Shown: positions 38,077-48,789 of the stretch, piece after piece
Layout: every line of letters starts with the position of its first letter
Position numbering within the stretch: the stretch's first letter is position 1
Source: Bradyrhizobium sp. dw_78
GTDB lineage: Bacteria; Pseudomonadota; Alphaproteobacteria; Rhizobiales; Xanthobacteraceae
DNA length: 64,000 bases
Assembly: GCF_018449525.1 (NCBI RefSeq)
Contig: NZ_JAAVUS010000014.1
Span: 80,651-144,650, forward strand
Reading direction: 5' to 3'
Program-made: the position numbers and the translations under genes
The notes under the pieces: model-generated
Database searches by the model: none
Seen by the model: the letters and a program-made list of their open reading frames with translations, nothing else
Told to the model about the DNA's origin: nothing

Positions 38077-38109
38077 TCGTCATTGCCGGGCTTGACCCGG
38101 CAATCCATC
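38077..38109. repeat. Left 33-bp inverted repeat of the GIY-YIG unit
   Basis: TCGTCATTGCCGGGCTTGAC and the following 13 bases match, as a perfect reverse complement, the sequence at 38414-38446. It also contains its own internal palindrome GCCGGGCTTGACCCGGC. Confidence 0.95.
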
Positions 38110-38116
38110 GTCCGCA

Positions 38117-38404
38117 TCAGCGGACAATATCTTCATATAAATCTCGCCAGTCCGGATTGCTCGCGATGATCAAATCGATTTTCCACTCGCGCGATCAATG
38201 CTTGATGTTCTTCTCGCGTTGAAGCGCCGCGGCGATCGTGTCATGCGCTTCAAAATAGACCAGGATCTTGATGCCGTAGCGCTTGGTAAAGCCGTCGGCC
38301 AGACCTTCCCGATGCTCGTAAACGCGCCGCATCAGATTGTTCGTCACGCCGACATAGAGCGTTCCGTCGGGCTTGTTTGCGAGAATGTACACCCAATAGC
38401 CCAT
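38117..38404 (-). pseudogene. GIY-YIG endonuclease-domain gene with premature TGA
   Basis: From ATG 38404 the frame encodes MGYWVYILANKPDGTLYVGVT, the GIY-YIG signature (Tyr...Tyr pair, then Arg in LMRRVYEHREG), and ends at a TGA at 38195-38197 after REKNIKH. Beyond it the same frame goes on with protein-like sequence SREWKIDLIIASNPDWRDLYEDIVR to a TGA at 38117-38119. Relatives have Trp (TGG) at the first stop, so one G-to-A change explains it. The conserved Glu-rich helix and C-terminus would be lost. The whole frame is enclosed by perfect 33-bp inverted repeats, suggesting a small mobile unit. A shortened protein might still be made. Confidence 0.75.
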
Positions 38405-38413
38405 TTCAGTTTT

Positions 38414-38446
38414 GATGGATTGCCGGGTCAAGCCCGGCAATGACGA
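38414..38446. repeat. Right 33-bp inverted repeat of the GIY-YIG unit
   Basis: Perfect reverse complement of 38077-38109. It ends 27 bp before the dnaN stop. Total unit length is 370 bp. Confidence 0.95.
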
Positions 38447-38472
38447 CTATGAAGCAATGACGGCTGTAGAAC

Positions 38473-39591
38473 TCACACCCGCATCGGCATCAGCACGTAG
38501 AGCGCGCCCTTGGCATCCTTGTCCTGGACCAGCGTCGGCGAGCCTGGATCGGCCAGTTTGAGCACCGCGACCTCGCCCTCGATCTGGGCGGCGATGTCGA
38601 GCAGGTAGCGCGAGTTGAATCCGATATCGAGCGCGTCGGAGGCATATTCGACTTCGAGTTCTTCGGTGGCGCTGCCGGAATCCGGATTGGTCACCGACAG
38701 CACCAGCTTGCCCGGCGACAGCGATAGCTTGACGGCGCGGCCGCGCTCGCTGGAGATCGTCGAAACGCGGTCGACCGCGGCCTCGAAGTCCTTCTTGTCG
38801 ACGATCAGTTCCTTGTCGTTGTTCTGCGGAATGACCCGGCTGTAATCCGGGAACGTGCCGTCGATCAGCTTCGAGGTCAGCACGACATTGCCGATGGTGA
38901 AACGGATCTTGCCTTGCGACAATTCGATCTGAATCTCGGCTTCATTGTCTTCGATCAGGCGCTGCACTTCGCCGACGGTCTTGCGCGGGACGATGACGCC
39001 CGGCATGCCCGATGCGCCCTTCGGTAGCGGCAGGTCGATCTGGGCCAGACGATGCCCGTCGGTCGCGACCGCGCGCAGGGTCGCATTCTTGGCGTCGCCG
39101 GCGGCGTGCAGATAGATGCCGTTGAGATAATAACGGGTCTCCTCGGTCGAGATCGCAAATTGCGTGCGATCGATCAACCGCTTCATGTCGGAGGCGGCGA
39201 GCGTGAAGGAGTGCGTCATGTCGCCGGCGGCGAGATCGGGAAAATCGTTTTCCGGCAGCGTTTGCAGCGTGAAGCGCGACCGGCCGGCGCGGATCGCCAG
39301 CACCGCGCGATCGCCATCGCCTTCCAGCACGACCTGCGCGCCGTCCGGCAGCTTGCGGACGATGTCGTAGAACATATGCGCCGGCACGGTGGTCGACCCG
39401 CCGGTGCCGGATTCCGCCGCCAGAGTTTCCGTCACCTCAAGATCGAGATCGGTGGCCTTCAGCGACAGCCGGGCGCTTTCGGCGCGGACCAAGACGTTGC
39501 CCAGAATCGGGATGGTGTTGCGGCGTTCCACCACGCGGTGGACGTGTCCCAGCGATTTCAGAAGTTGCGCGCGTTCGACGGTGACCTTCAT
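38473..39591 (-). CDS. dnaN: DNA polymerase III beta sliding clamp
   Basis: 372 residues from ATG 39591 (MKVTVERAQLLKSLGHV), the normal clamp length; upstream open codons to 39678 are not part of the family. The ring-shaped dimer tethers Pol III to DNA. Three repeated clamp domains are seen, with PRKTVGEVQRLIEDN in the middle and the C-terminal ending VLMPMRV that closes the hydrophobic partner-binding pocket. It lies 270 bp after dnaA. The GIY-YIG unit separates it from recF, with which it is often co-transcribed. Confidence 0.97.
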   Translation of the reverse strand: MKVTVERAQLLKSLGHVHRVVERRNTIPILGNVLVRAESARLSLKATDLDLEVTETLAAESGTGGSTTVPAHMFYDIVRKLPDGAQVVLEGDGDRAVLAIRAGRSRFTLQTLPENDFPDLAAGDMTHSFTLAASDMKRLIDRTQFAISTEETRYYLNGIYLHAAGDAKNATLRAVATDGHRLAQIDLPLPKGASGMPGVIVPRKTVGEVQRLIEDNEAEIQIELSQGKIRFTIGNVVLTSKLIDGTFPDYSRVIPQNNDKELIVDKKDFEAAVDRVSTISSERGRAVKLSLSPGKLVLSVTNPDSGSATEELEVEYASDALDIGFNSRYLLDIAAQIEGEVAVLKLADPGSPTLVQDKDAKGALYVLMPMRV

Positions 39592-39861
39592 TGCTATACC
39601 CGCCTGATCCGAAAATGGGGAAGCCGGGCAGCCCACAAGGGGCGCGCCGGGCGTTTGATACCCGAAAGGCCCGATCAAAGCTGGATTTGATCAAACCCGC
39701 GGGGGGACCCCAAGGTGGCGCGGATGGCGCGCCAGCGCAAGAGACCGCGAGGCCGTTTCCCACGTTTTGGCGAAGTTTTGCCGCTCTTCCCCGGTCAAAG
39801 GGAGGAGCGACAAGGCAGGACGGCAAGGGGACGGAATGTCATGAAGACGGCAGCAGGCGGC
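39592..39861. other. dnaA-dnaN spacer
   Basis: 270 bp without a gene. A short inverted repeat, GATCAAA at 39673-39679 and TTTGATC at 39686-39692, could act as a weak hairpin or operator. No DnaA box is evident. Confidence 0.5.
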
Positions 39862-41283
39862 TCACTCCTGCTGCAGCTGGCGCTTCAGCGCGTCGACCTC
39901 TTCGGAGAGCGTCGTGTCCTTTCCGACCAGCGCCTCGATCTTGCGCACGGCGTGCAGCACCGTGGTGTGATCGCGTCCCCCGAAACGACGGCCGATCTCG
40001 GGTAACGAGCGCAGCGTCATCGTCTTGGCCAGATACATCGCGACTTGGCGCGGGCGCACCACGTTGGCGGTGCGGCGTGAGGACAGCAGGTCGGAGCGGC
40101 TGACATTGTACTGCCGCGCCACCACCCGTTGAATGTCCTCGATCTTGATGCGCTTAGGCTCCTGGGGGCGGATCAGGTCGCGCACTTCGCGCTCGGCCAT
40201 CTCGAGCGTCACCGGCTGGGCGTTGAGCTTGCTGTGCGCCAGCAGGCGGTTGATCGCGCCTTCGAGGTCGCGGCCATTATGGGTGATGGTCCGCGCCAGA
40301 TAATCGAGCACCGGGTCCGGCACGCTGAAGCTGGCATGATGGGCGCGGGCGGCGGCGACGCGCGACTTGAGGATTCCGAGCCGCAATTCTTCGCCGAGCG
40401 ATCCCATCTCGACCACGAGCCCTCCGGCCAGGCGCGAGCGCACGCGGTCGTCGAGGCTTTCGAGATCGGACGGCGGACGGTCGGCGGCGATCACGACCTG
40501 GCGGCCGGCGTCGATCAGCGCGTTCAGCGTGTGGCAGAATTCGGCCTGGGTCGATTTACCCTGCAAAAACTGCAGATCGTCGATCACCAGCACGTCGATG
40601 CCGCGCAGCGCTTCCTTGAAGGCCAGCGCCGTCTGCGTCTTCAGCGCCGCGACGAAGCCGTACATGAATTTTTCCGCGGTGAGGTAAAGCACCTTGCGTT
40701 CGTTGCCGGAATTGCCGGCCCAGGTCACCGCCTGCAACAGGTGGGTCTTGCCGAGCCCGACGCCGGCGTGAATGTAAAGCGGATTGAACATCACGGGATC
40801 GCCGCGCCGTCCTTCGGCCACCTGACGCGCCGCCGCATGCGCCAGCGTGTTGGAGCGGCCGATGACGAAGCTTGCGAAGGTCAGCCGCGGATCGAGCGGC
40901 GAGCCGCCGAGCGCGTCATGATTGACCGAAACCGGCGTGGTCGCGGTCGCGCGCAATTCGGGCGCGGCGCGCTCGACGCGGCGCGTATCCACCGGCGCGG
41001 GCATCTCCTTGGCGGGTGCAGCGGGCCGCAGCGCGGTGCGCACGGTAAGGTCGATCCGGTGTACTTCCGGCATCTCGGCCTGCCAGCAGGAGAGAACGCG
41101 CTCGGCGTAATGGGCCTGGATCCAGCTCTTGAGAAACCGCGTCGGGACCGACAGGCGGACGCTTTCGTCCTGCACGCCTTCCAGATCCATTCGCGCGAAC
41201 CAGCTGGTATAAACGTCTTCCCCCACGCTCGAGCGCAACCGGCCCTTCACGCGCGACCAGCGATCCTGTTCCATGTTTGACAT
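39862..41283 (-). CDS. dnaA: Chromosomal replication initiator DnaA
   Basis: 473 residues from ATG 41283 (MSNMEQDRWSRV); a longer frame to 41403 is less likely. Domain I (about 1-80) begins with WSRVKGRLRSSVGEDVYTSW; a Pro/Ala-rich linker follows. The AAA+ domain has Walker A AGVGLGKTHLLQAV and Walker B VLVIDDLQFLQGK. The C-terminal DNA-binding domain ends with RQVAMYLAKTMTLRSLPEIG and GGRDHTTVLHAVRKIE, the DnaA-box reading motif. A weak ribosome site (AGG) precedes the start. It has a 1.2-kb non-coding region upstream. Confidence 0.97.
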   Translation of the reverse strand: MSNMEQDRWSRVKGRLRSSVGEDVYTSWFARMDLEGVQDESVRLSVPTRFLKSWIQAHYAERVLSCWQAEMPEVHRIDLTVRTALRPAAPAKEMPAPVDTRRVERAAPELRATATTPVSVNHDALGGSPLDPRLTFASFVIGRSNTLAHAAARQVAEGRRGDPVMFNPLYIHAGVGLGKTHLLQAVTWAGNSGNERKVLYLTAEKFMYGFVAALKTQTALAFKEALRGIDVLVIDDLQFLQGKSTQAEFCHTLNALIDAGRQVVIAADRPPSDLESLDDRVRSRLAGGLVVEMGSLGEELRLGILKSRVAAARAHHASFSVPDPVLDYLARTITHNGRDLEGAINRLLAHSKLNAQPVTLEMAEREVRDLIRPQEPKRIKIEDIQRVVARQYNVSRSDLLSSRRTANVVRPRQVAMYLAKTMTLRSLPEIGRRFGGRDHTTVLHAVRKIEALVGKDTTLSEEVDALKRQLQQE

Positions 41284-42440
41284 TGCCTGACGACTTTTCT
41301 GCAAGAGTAAATCTTTGGGTGGATGAAAATCGCCGTGCAGAATTCTGCGCGGCGTGACCTCAAGCGAAGTTTCTTCCAGACATAGACCAGCCGTTCGGCG
41401 CAACGCCGCATGACAGATCTTCGATTGGAAGAAAGAGCCTCCGCGAGGTCAGCGAGTACTCGACGGTGTGTCCGGAGCTCGCGCTGGAGGCCGCGTACTG
41501 GCGACGCTGGAGGTAAGGGCCACGGTATCGTTTAAAGCCGCGGTATCGTTTGAAAATGAAATCCAGTCGACCGCCGCGATGATCTCGTAAAGCATACAAC
41601 CTCCCCCCTCACCGCGATGACTCGCGGCAAGCTGTCCGTCCAGATATTTCTCAAAACACAGCAGTAACGCCTGACACTCAAAATCGTTCAGCCGCTCACC
41701 GCTTGGTCTCAGCCCTCTTTTCGTTCGCGTCCTTCGCATCCGGCGTTGATAGGACCCCGTGGCATGTGCGTATTTCTCTTTTTCGAAGCGGACGAGACAT
41801 GAATGTCCCGCCTGAGAAATTTAGACACAGCACCACCATGCTCATATTGCTATGAGTCATAACCCATCCAACGCTTGGAAAGCGTCGCACACGCGCACAC
41901 CGCCGCCGATTTGCACGTTCGCCCCTGGTTTTCAAACCGCGCTGATCTGGAGAACCGTGGGCGCCGCGAACAGACAAAGAAATACACGATGCGTGATTTC
42001 TCGCAATGCCTTGAATCGAGGCGCACGGCTTCGCGGCATCCGTATGTGCGACGCTGCGGTCGCGAAATGGCAAAGCAAGTTTTTGAATCACCGCGTAGAT
42101 TCGCGTGTGCGAGGCGTTGTCACAAATCTCGCTGCAGCCGCGAAAATTTTTAATAAATTCTTTACAATCGTCGGCGGCGAATACCGTTTTTCAGAACGCT
42201 TGAGCTCGCTATGCGGGTAAGTGACTAGCGAGACGGCGTTTTTCGAGATTCTTTTTCAGGGTAACTCTCGCCGGTCATGCTCACGGAAAAAGCAGAGAGC
42301 TTCACGGCTTAGGCAACATCACGCGGATCGCTTGCGCTGGCGCGATGCGTTTCGATTAGGGCAAGCGGCATCCAGTAAAATCACGGAAGCGCGGTTGCTC
42401 CTTGCACGGAAGCTTGTTGCTGCGAGATGGATGCGCAAAA
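41284..42440. other. Long non-coding region upstream of dnaA
   Basis: About 1.16 kb with no convincing gene. It contains an 18-bp imperfect tandem repeat (GGTATCGTTT, at about 41524 and 41542) and an AT-rich stretch (AAAATTTTTAATAAATTC at about 42143-42160). I found no 9-base TTATCCACA or its complement. It likely carries the dnaA promoter, and an origin is possible but unsupported. Confidence 0.4.
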
Positions 42441-42464
42441 GAAAAAGCCCGGCATTGCCGGGCT
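42441..42464 (-). terminator. Rho-independent terminator of rpsT
   Basis: AGCCCGGC, a 3-base loop, GCCGGGCT, with a perfect 8-bp stem. On the minus strand it is followed by TTTTTC, and it begins about 28 bases after the rpsT stop. Confidence 0.9.
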
Positions 42465-42491
42465 CTTTGACGAATGTCTTTTTCGTTCAGT

Positions 42492-42758
42492 TCATTTCGC
42501 AAGCTTGGCGATCTGGTGCGCAAGCCGCGATACCTTTCGGCTCGCGTTGTTCTTGTGAATGATGTTGCGCTGCGCCGCTTGCATCAATTCCGGCTCGGCG
42601 CGGGTCATCGCCTTCAGCGCCGCTTCGCGATCGCCGCTCTTGATCGCTTCTTCGACGGTGCGAACGGCGCCGCGCATCTGGGTGCGGCGCGATTTGTTGA
42701 TGATGGTGCGGCGGGCAATCTTGCGCGTCGCTTTCTTGGCAGAGGTCGTATTGGCCAT
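42492..42758 (-). CDS. rpsT: 30S ribosomal protein S20
   Basis: 88 residues from ATG 42758 (MANTTSAKKATRKIARR). S20 binds 16S rRNA and helps early 30S assembly. The sequence is Lys/Arg/Ala-rich and helical, with the family ends KKATRKIARRTI and HKNNASRKVSRLAHQIAKL. Length is normal. A clean hairpin-T tract terminator follows. It is upstream of dnaA on the same strand, as in many alphaproteobacteria. Confidence 0.97.
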   Translation of the reverse strand: MANTTSAKKATRKIARRTIINKSRRTQMRGAVRTVEEAIKSGDREAALKAMTRAEPELMQAAQRNIIHKNNASRKVSRLAHQIAKLAK

Positions 42759-43114
42759 GCTCTCAAATTTCCTGTAGCGGTGACCGGTCGCAGGTGGTCG
42801 GACTAAACCGCGCCCGCCGTTCAACCGTATGATCGACGCTGGGGTGTGCTCGGGTATTCCAAAGGTGCCGTGTCAGGAGCGAAACTTGCTCGCATGACCG
42901 CGCCTCTCAAATAATAGCGGCGGCAGGATTGCGCCCGCCGCCATCGTCAGTCCTTATAAAGGGCGCGGCTTGCAGCGTCAACGCCTTCCGGCCGCTTCCG
43001 AACCCCGCCGCCCGGCCCGGCGCCGCCGATAAGGCGTTGACGAGGTTGAATTTCCCGCGCCGCCCCGCTAATGGCTGACAGCGTTCGGGGCGCTGCCGGT
43101 AAAGAGGGTGACGG
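42759..43114. other. rpsT upstream / divergent spacer
   Basis: 356 bp without a gene, between rpsT and a divergent membrane protein gene. It should hold promoters for both, but I could not pick one with confidence. The minus-strand frame at 42907-43176 looks like chance coding in GC-rich DNA. Confidence 0.5.
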
Positions 43115-43432
43115 ATGATCCGCGGTTTATTCCGCCTTGTGGGGCTTCTGCTGCTGGCCGGCGGATTCATCTTCATGGTCTATGACGGCGCGCGCTGGGT
43201 GGCCGATCAGACCCTGCGCTTCACCCGGTTCGGCGAGTTCTGGAACGACCTCCATCAATCCAGCCAGGAGGCATTCAAGACCTGGGTCGACAGCCACGCG
43301 CCCTGGCTCTGGAACAGCGTCATCCGGGTCGTGCTGGATCAGCCGGTCTTTGCCGTGATGGGCGTGCTGGGCATTTTGCTGATGGTGCTGTTTCGTCCCC
43401 GCAAGCCGCTGATCGGTTATTCGCGGAGCTAA
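43115..43432 (+). CDS. Small membrane protein of unknown function
   Basis: 105 residues, with GAGG upstream of ATG 43115. An N-terminal hydrophobic helix (LFRLVGLLLLAGGFIFMVYDG) and a C-terminal one (VFAVMGVLGILLMVLF) flank a soluble stretch with many Trp and Arg residues. The C-terminus is basic (RPRKPLIGYSRS). It resembles conserved alphaproteobacterial proteins of unknown function. The next gene encodes an export lipoprotein 110 bp downstream. Confidence 0.75.
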   Translation: MIRGLFRLVGLLLLAGGFIFMVYDGARWVADQTLRFTRFGEFWNDLHQSSQEAFKTWVDSHAPWLWNSVIRVVLDQPVFAVMGVLGILLMVLFRPRKPLIGYSRS

Positions 43433-43542
43433 GCCGCGCGCGCACCGGCGGTCCGGGCACGCGCTCGATGCCGTGTATTAACACCGTTTGTTAACCATAG
43501 CCGATGCAAGACTGGGGCTGTCTCGCTAAGAGGATGTCTCCG

Positions 43543-44295
43543 GTGCCGGTTGCGCGCGGATTTCGATTGCCGATCACTGTCGCCCTGACCGCGCTCGGCT
43601 TGTCGGGTTGTATGCACACATCAGGTCCGGTCGCGACCGCGCAGCCGGGCGATCTCGATTACATGACTTACGGCCAGCCCTATGGCGTGGCCCCGCGACG
43701 CGCCGTCGCTTCGCCGGCTTATGCCGCGGATAGCGGCGGTGCTGTCGCGGCGCTACGCAACAGCTTTGCCTCGTCGCGTTACGATACGCCCGCGCCTGTT
43801 CCGGTTGCGTATGCGGCGGCGTCGGGAGGCTACGATCCCGCGTATCACCTCGATGCCGGCGACAAGCTACGGGTCGTCGTCTACGGCCAGGAAGGCCTCA
43901 CCAACAGCTATGCGATCGACGCCGGCGGCTCCATCACCATGCCGCTGATCGGCCCGGTGCCGGCACGCGGACGAACGCCGGCGGGACTCGCCGCCGAGAT
44001 CGCCCGCCGCCTGCGCAGCGGCTATATCCGCGAGCCATCGGTGGCCGTGGAGATCGAATCCTACCGGCCGTTCTTCATCCTCGGTGAAGTCGCGGCGCCC
44101 GGACAATATCCTTATGTGCCCAACATGACCGTCGAAAGCGCGGTCGCCATTGCGGGCGGTTTCTCGCCGCGCGCCAAGCGCGACCAGGTCACTTTGACTC
44201 ACACCGATGGCGCGGGCCCGATACGCACCACCGTGCCGCTCGGCACGCCCATCGGCCCCGGCGATACCGTGCTCGTCAGCGAACGCTGGTTCTGA
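43543..44295 (+). CDS. Polysaccharide biosynthesis/export lipoprotein (Wza-like)
   Basis: 250 residues if it starts at GTG 43543, which has GAGG 9 bases upstream; ATGs at 43534 and 43504 have no useful ribosome site. The signal peptide ends in the lipobox LSGC, so it is an outer-membrane lipoprotein. A Poly_export domain follows (YHLDAGDKLRVVVYGQEGL, TMPLIGPVPARGRTP) and then a SLBB-like segment (FFILGEVAAPGQYPYVPNM). Such proteins form the outer-membrane part of capsule or exopolysaccharide export. No kinase or Wzc partner is near. Confidence 0.85.
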   Translation: MPVARGFRLPITVALTALGLSGCMHTSGPVATAQPGDLDYMTYGQPYGVAPRRAVASPAYAADSGGAVAALRNSFASSRYDTPAPVPVAYAAASGGYDPAYHLDAGDKLRVVVYGQEGLTNSYAIDAGGSITMPLIGPVPARGRTPAGLAAEIARRLRSGYIREPSVAVEIESYRPFFILGEVAAPGQYPYVPNMTVESAVAIAGGFSPRAKRDQVTLTHTDGAGPIRTTVPLGTPIGPGDTVLVSERWF

Positions 44296-44313
44296 AGCTG
44301 CGGCGATCGGCCG

Positions 44314-45558
44314 TTAAGTTTTTGCCTGCGCGGCCAGCACTTCCCCCGCCGCCCTTTGCCCGCTCTCCAGTGCCCCATGCGCGGTCGAGAAAAAATTCGG
44401 CGAGGTGGCCTCGCCGGCAAAGAACAAGCGCCCATCGACCGGAGCCGCCAGCACTGCGCGTTTCCCTGCATGACCGGGCAAGGCGTGCGAATAAGAGCCG
44501 CGCGCGAACGGGTCGTGGGACCAGCGCGATTCGGACAGCGGCTTCAGTCTGCGGCGATAGTCGTTGCCGAGCAGGGCCGCGATCTCGTCGATGCTTTGCG
44601 CGGCGAGCGCGCCCGGGCCGGCGTCTTCCAGCGCCTGCGCAAAGCTGCCGCCGAAAAATCCCTCGATACAGGCCTGCCCGAACGGCCTCAGGTGAAAGGT
44701 GCCCATCGCGGTTCGCATGGTGGCGCCGCGCAGATTGCCGTCTTTCGGCAGTTGCTCCGGTTGATCCAGCGCCAGCATCACCTTGTCCGCAAGCCCGAGC
44801 GGCAAACCGCGCGCGGCGTCCACCTTTTCCGGCAGGGGCGGGTGAAAACCGATGGCCTGGTCGGCGATCAGATTGGTCGGCACGGTGACGATCACCTTGC
44901 CGGCCGTGAGCATGCCTTTGGAGGTCTCGATCTGCAGGCGTTTTCCGGAATGATCGATCCGCGTCACGTTGCAGTTGAATGCGCGCGGGCATGACGCGCC
45001 ATAAGCGCCGATCAGCGCGCCATAGCCGCGCCGCACGCGCCAATTGATCTCGGTGTCCTCATAGGCCTCCATATCGAGGGTCGAGACCAAGTCGAGCTCG
45101 CAGCCGTTGATGTAGGTCGAGAGCGCGTCGATCATCGGATTCCAGCGATTGCCGGGCTCGAGACAGGTGCTCGCGGCGGGATCCTTGCCGGTCTTGGCGG
45201 CTCGCTCCGCGCGATCGTAGAACGCGTCGATCGCCTCGATGAAATCCTGCCGCTCCTGCAGCGGAAAGCCGGCGTCGAAACTCTGCTCGCGCCAGGGCGG
45301 GCGGGTCTTGTCGACCTCGAAATTCAGTTGCGCGGCGATACCGACGAACGGGTTCTTGTCGGCCGAATGCAGCCAGCCGCAGCCAAGATCGAAACTGATG
45401 TCGGGCGCGGCCATGATGGTGTGGGCGCGACCACCGACACGCTCACGCGCTTCCAGCACGATGACCGAGAGGCCGGAGTTGTTCAGAGCGTGTGCGGCGC
45501 CAAGGCCGGCCGCACCGGCGCCGATGATGGCGACATCGATTTCGGAGGGGAGGGACAT
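44314..45558 (-). CDS. Flavin-containing amine oxidase
   Basis: 414 residues. The FAD-binding N-terminus reads VAIIGAGAAGLGAAHAL with VLEARERVGGRAHT, the dinucleotide motif of the amine-oxidase/phytoene-desaturase superfamily, and the C-terminus has RLFFAGEATS where the flavin contacts. It would oxidise an amine to an imine; the substrate cannot be told. No signal peptide. Convergent with the export lipoprotein gene. Confidence 0.85.
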   Translation of the reverse strand: MSLPSEIDVAIIGAGAAGLGAAHALNNSGLSVIVLEARERVGGRAHTIMAAPDISFDLGCGWLHSADKNPFVGIAAQLNFEVDKTRPPWREQSFDAGFPLQERQDFIEAIDAFYDRAERAAKTGKDPAASTCLEPGNRWNPMIDALSTYINGCELDLVSTLDMEAYEDTEINWRVRRGYGALIGAYGASCPRAFNCNVTRIDHSGKRLQIETSKGMLTAGKVIVTVPTNLIADQAIGFHPPLPEKVDAARGLPLGLADKVMLALDQPEQLPKDGNLRGATMRTAMGTFHLRPFGQACIEGFFGGSFAQALEDAGPGALAAQSIDEIAALLGNDYRRRLKPLSESRWSHDPFARGSYSHALPGHAGKRAVLAAPVDGRLFFAGEATSPNFFSTAHGALESGQRAAGEVLAAQAKT

Positions 45559-45574
45559 TGGATTATCTCACCGT

Positions 45575-45619
45575 CGTCGTTCCGGGATGCGCCGTAAGGC
45601 GCAGGCCCCGGAAGGACGA
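45575..45619. repeat. Short CCGGG palindrome near the typA end
   Basis: GTCGTTCCGGG at about 45575 pairs imperfectly with CCCCGGAAGGAC ending near 45619. It resembles the GTCATTCCGGG elements elsewhere. Confidence 0.5.
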
Positions 45620-45669
45620 TCAATATTGCAAGCGATGAGGCCAAGTCAGATGAGGCTAAGCCAATAGCC

Positions 45670-47493
<1,824 letters not shown>

Positions 47494-47603
47494 AGCTGTT
47501 CTTCTGGCTAGGCCAATGGCGGAGCGCGATCTCGCCGGAAAACCGGGACCCGCCCCTCGGAATAACGCTCAAATCCTTAAGATGTGACGGAGCTCGTGCC
47601 CCC

Positions 47604-47632
47604 AAAAAGGAGCCCGGCCAAAGAGACCGGGC
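47604..47632 (-). terminator. Terminator after the Crp/Fnr gene
   Basis: On the minus strand GCCCGG, a 9-base loop, CCGGGC, then TCCTTTTT. It lies about 100 bases after the regulator's stop and before typA. Confidence 0.7.
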
Positions 47633-47728
47633 ACATCCTTACTCGTTGCGGCGCAATATATTCAGAAAAGGCCAAAAAACAATGGCTCGTTTCGCGCCCG
47701 GAGCCTTCATTTCGCGCCATGCGCCGGC

Positions 47729-48490
47729 TTAATTGTCTTTTTCGGGAGCCGGATAGACGCCCCGCAGCACTTCCTCGAAATGGCTTTTGACCGCCTCGTT
47801 GCACAGGCAGGCCCGGATACGCAGCGCTTCCGGGTTGCGGATCAGGATGGAACCGCGCCGGGTCTCCAGCACGCCTTCCGCCTTGAAGGTCTGGATCACG
47901 CGGCTGGTATAGCTGCGGCCGACGCCGAGCAAGGTCGCAAGCTGCTCATGGGTCAGCGGCACGGTGTTGTCGCCATTGGTGCGCTCCATCGCCGCTAGGA
48001 TCCATTTCGCGGTGCGCTGCTCGATCGAATGGATCGCGTTGCAGGCGGTCGACTGGAAGATCTGGGCCAGCATGCAATCGGCATAGCGCGCGAAAACGCT
48101 GCGCAGCGTCGGCGAGATGGCTTTCGCAACTTCGAGTTTTCCGACTTTCAGGCGTGAGAACGGTCCGCTGAATTTGACCATGATGCGGGTATAGGCCGGC
48201 AGATAGCCTTGGCTGACAATGCCGCCGACTGCGCCTTCACGGCCGATCAGGATGGTCTCGACGTCGCGGCCGTCTTCATTGGACACGATGTACGACACCA
48301 GGCTCGGACCGCACGGAAAATGCACCGTCTCGACATTGTCGCCGGGGCTGTAGAGCAGATCGTTGGCCCTGGCCTTCTCATGCGTGAGGCCCGGCGCGAT
48401 CAGAGCGAAATCGGCATCGCTCAGGCGCCGCAGAAGATTGTTGAATGGCCGCTCGCCGGCTTCGGCCGGTCGTTCATATCGCGTGAGCAT
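47729..48490 (-). CDS. Crp/Fnr family transcription regulator
   Basis: 253 residues from ATG 48490 (MLTRYERPAEAG), or 267 from 48532. The N-terminal cyclic-nucleotide-binding fold shows LLYSPGDNVETVHFPCGPSLVSY, and the C-terminal winged helix has LTHEQLATLLGVGRSYTSRVIQTF with a conserved recognition helix. The C-terminus has a Cys pair (ACLCNE) but not the FNR iron-sulfur Cys set, so oxygen sensing by a cluster is not supported. The ligand is unknown. A dispersed repeat lies upstream. Confidence 0.85.
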   Translation of the reverse strand: MLTRYERPAEAGERPFNNLLRRLSDADFALIAPGLTHEKARANDLLYSPGDNVETVHFPCGPSLVSYIVSNEDGRDVETILIGREGAVGGIVSQGYLPAYTRIMVKFSGPFSRLKVGKLEVAKAISPTLRSVFARYADCMLAQIFQSTACNAIHSIEQRTAKWILAAMERTNGDNTVPLTHEQLATLLGVGRSYTSRVIQTFKAEGVLETRRGSILIRNPEALRIRACLCNEAVKSHFEEVLRGVYPAPEKDN

Positions 48491-48537
48491 CTCGAAGGTC
48501 CCGGTTTCCGGACCAGCAATAACCAATCGCAACGTTT

Positions 48538-48641
48538 AGAGCCTTATCGGTTCTGGCTGAATCGGAACCGGGCTCTAGCTTTTTGTTTTGACGCATTTTC
48601 TTCACGCGAACCGGAATCCACTTCGCCCGAAAATGCTATAG
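48538..48641 (+). repeat. Dispersed ~100-bp repeat, copy 3
   Basis: GGTTCTGGCTGAATCGGAACC, then TTTTGACGCATTTTCTTCACGCGAACCGG and an end CGAAAATGCTATAG. It lies in the divergent spacer between the Crp/Fnr gene and a receiver-domain gene. Confidence 0.85.
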
Positions 48642-48789
48642 TTATGTTCACTAGTGAGCAGACTTTGGAACTGCAGCGTGATGGTCTTCGCAGCGGGAAC
48701 CGTCGGTGTGCTCCTCGGAGGCGCCGATTTTAAGGCCGCCTTCCGGCTGTCGCCGGAGCAATCCACCAAAGCTTGAGCCTCGCGATACC

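Noticed and set aside
41284..42491. A confirmed oriC next to dnaA.
   Set aside because: No TTATCCACA-type boxes or box cluster found by eye; position alone is not enough.
42907..43176. A minus-strand gene near rpsT.
   Set aside because: Overlaps the start of a better-supported plus-strand gene and has low-complexity, Arg/Pro-rich sequence.
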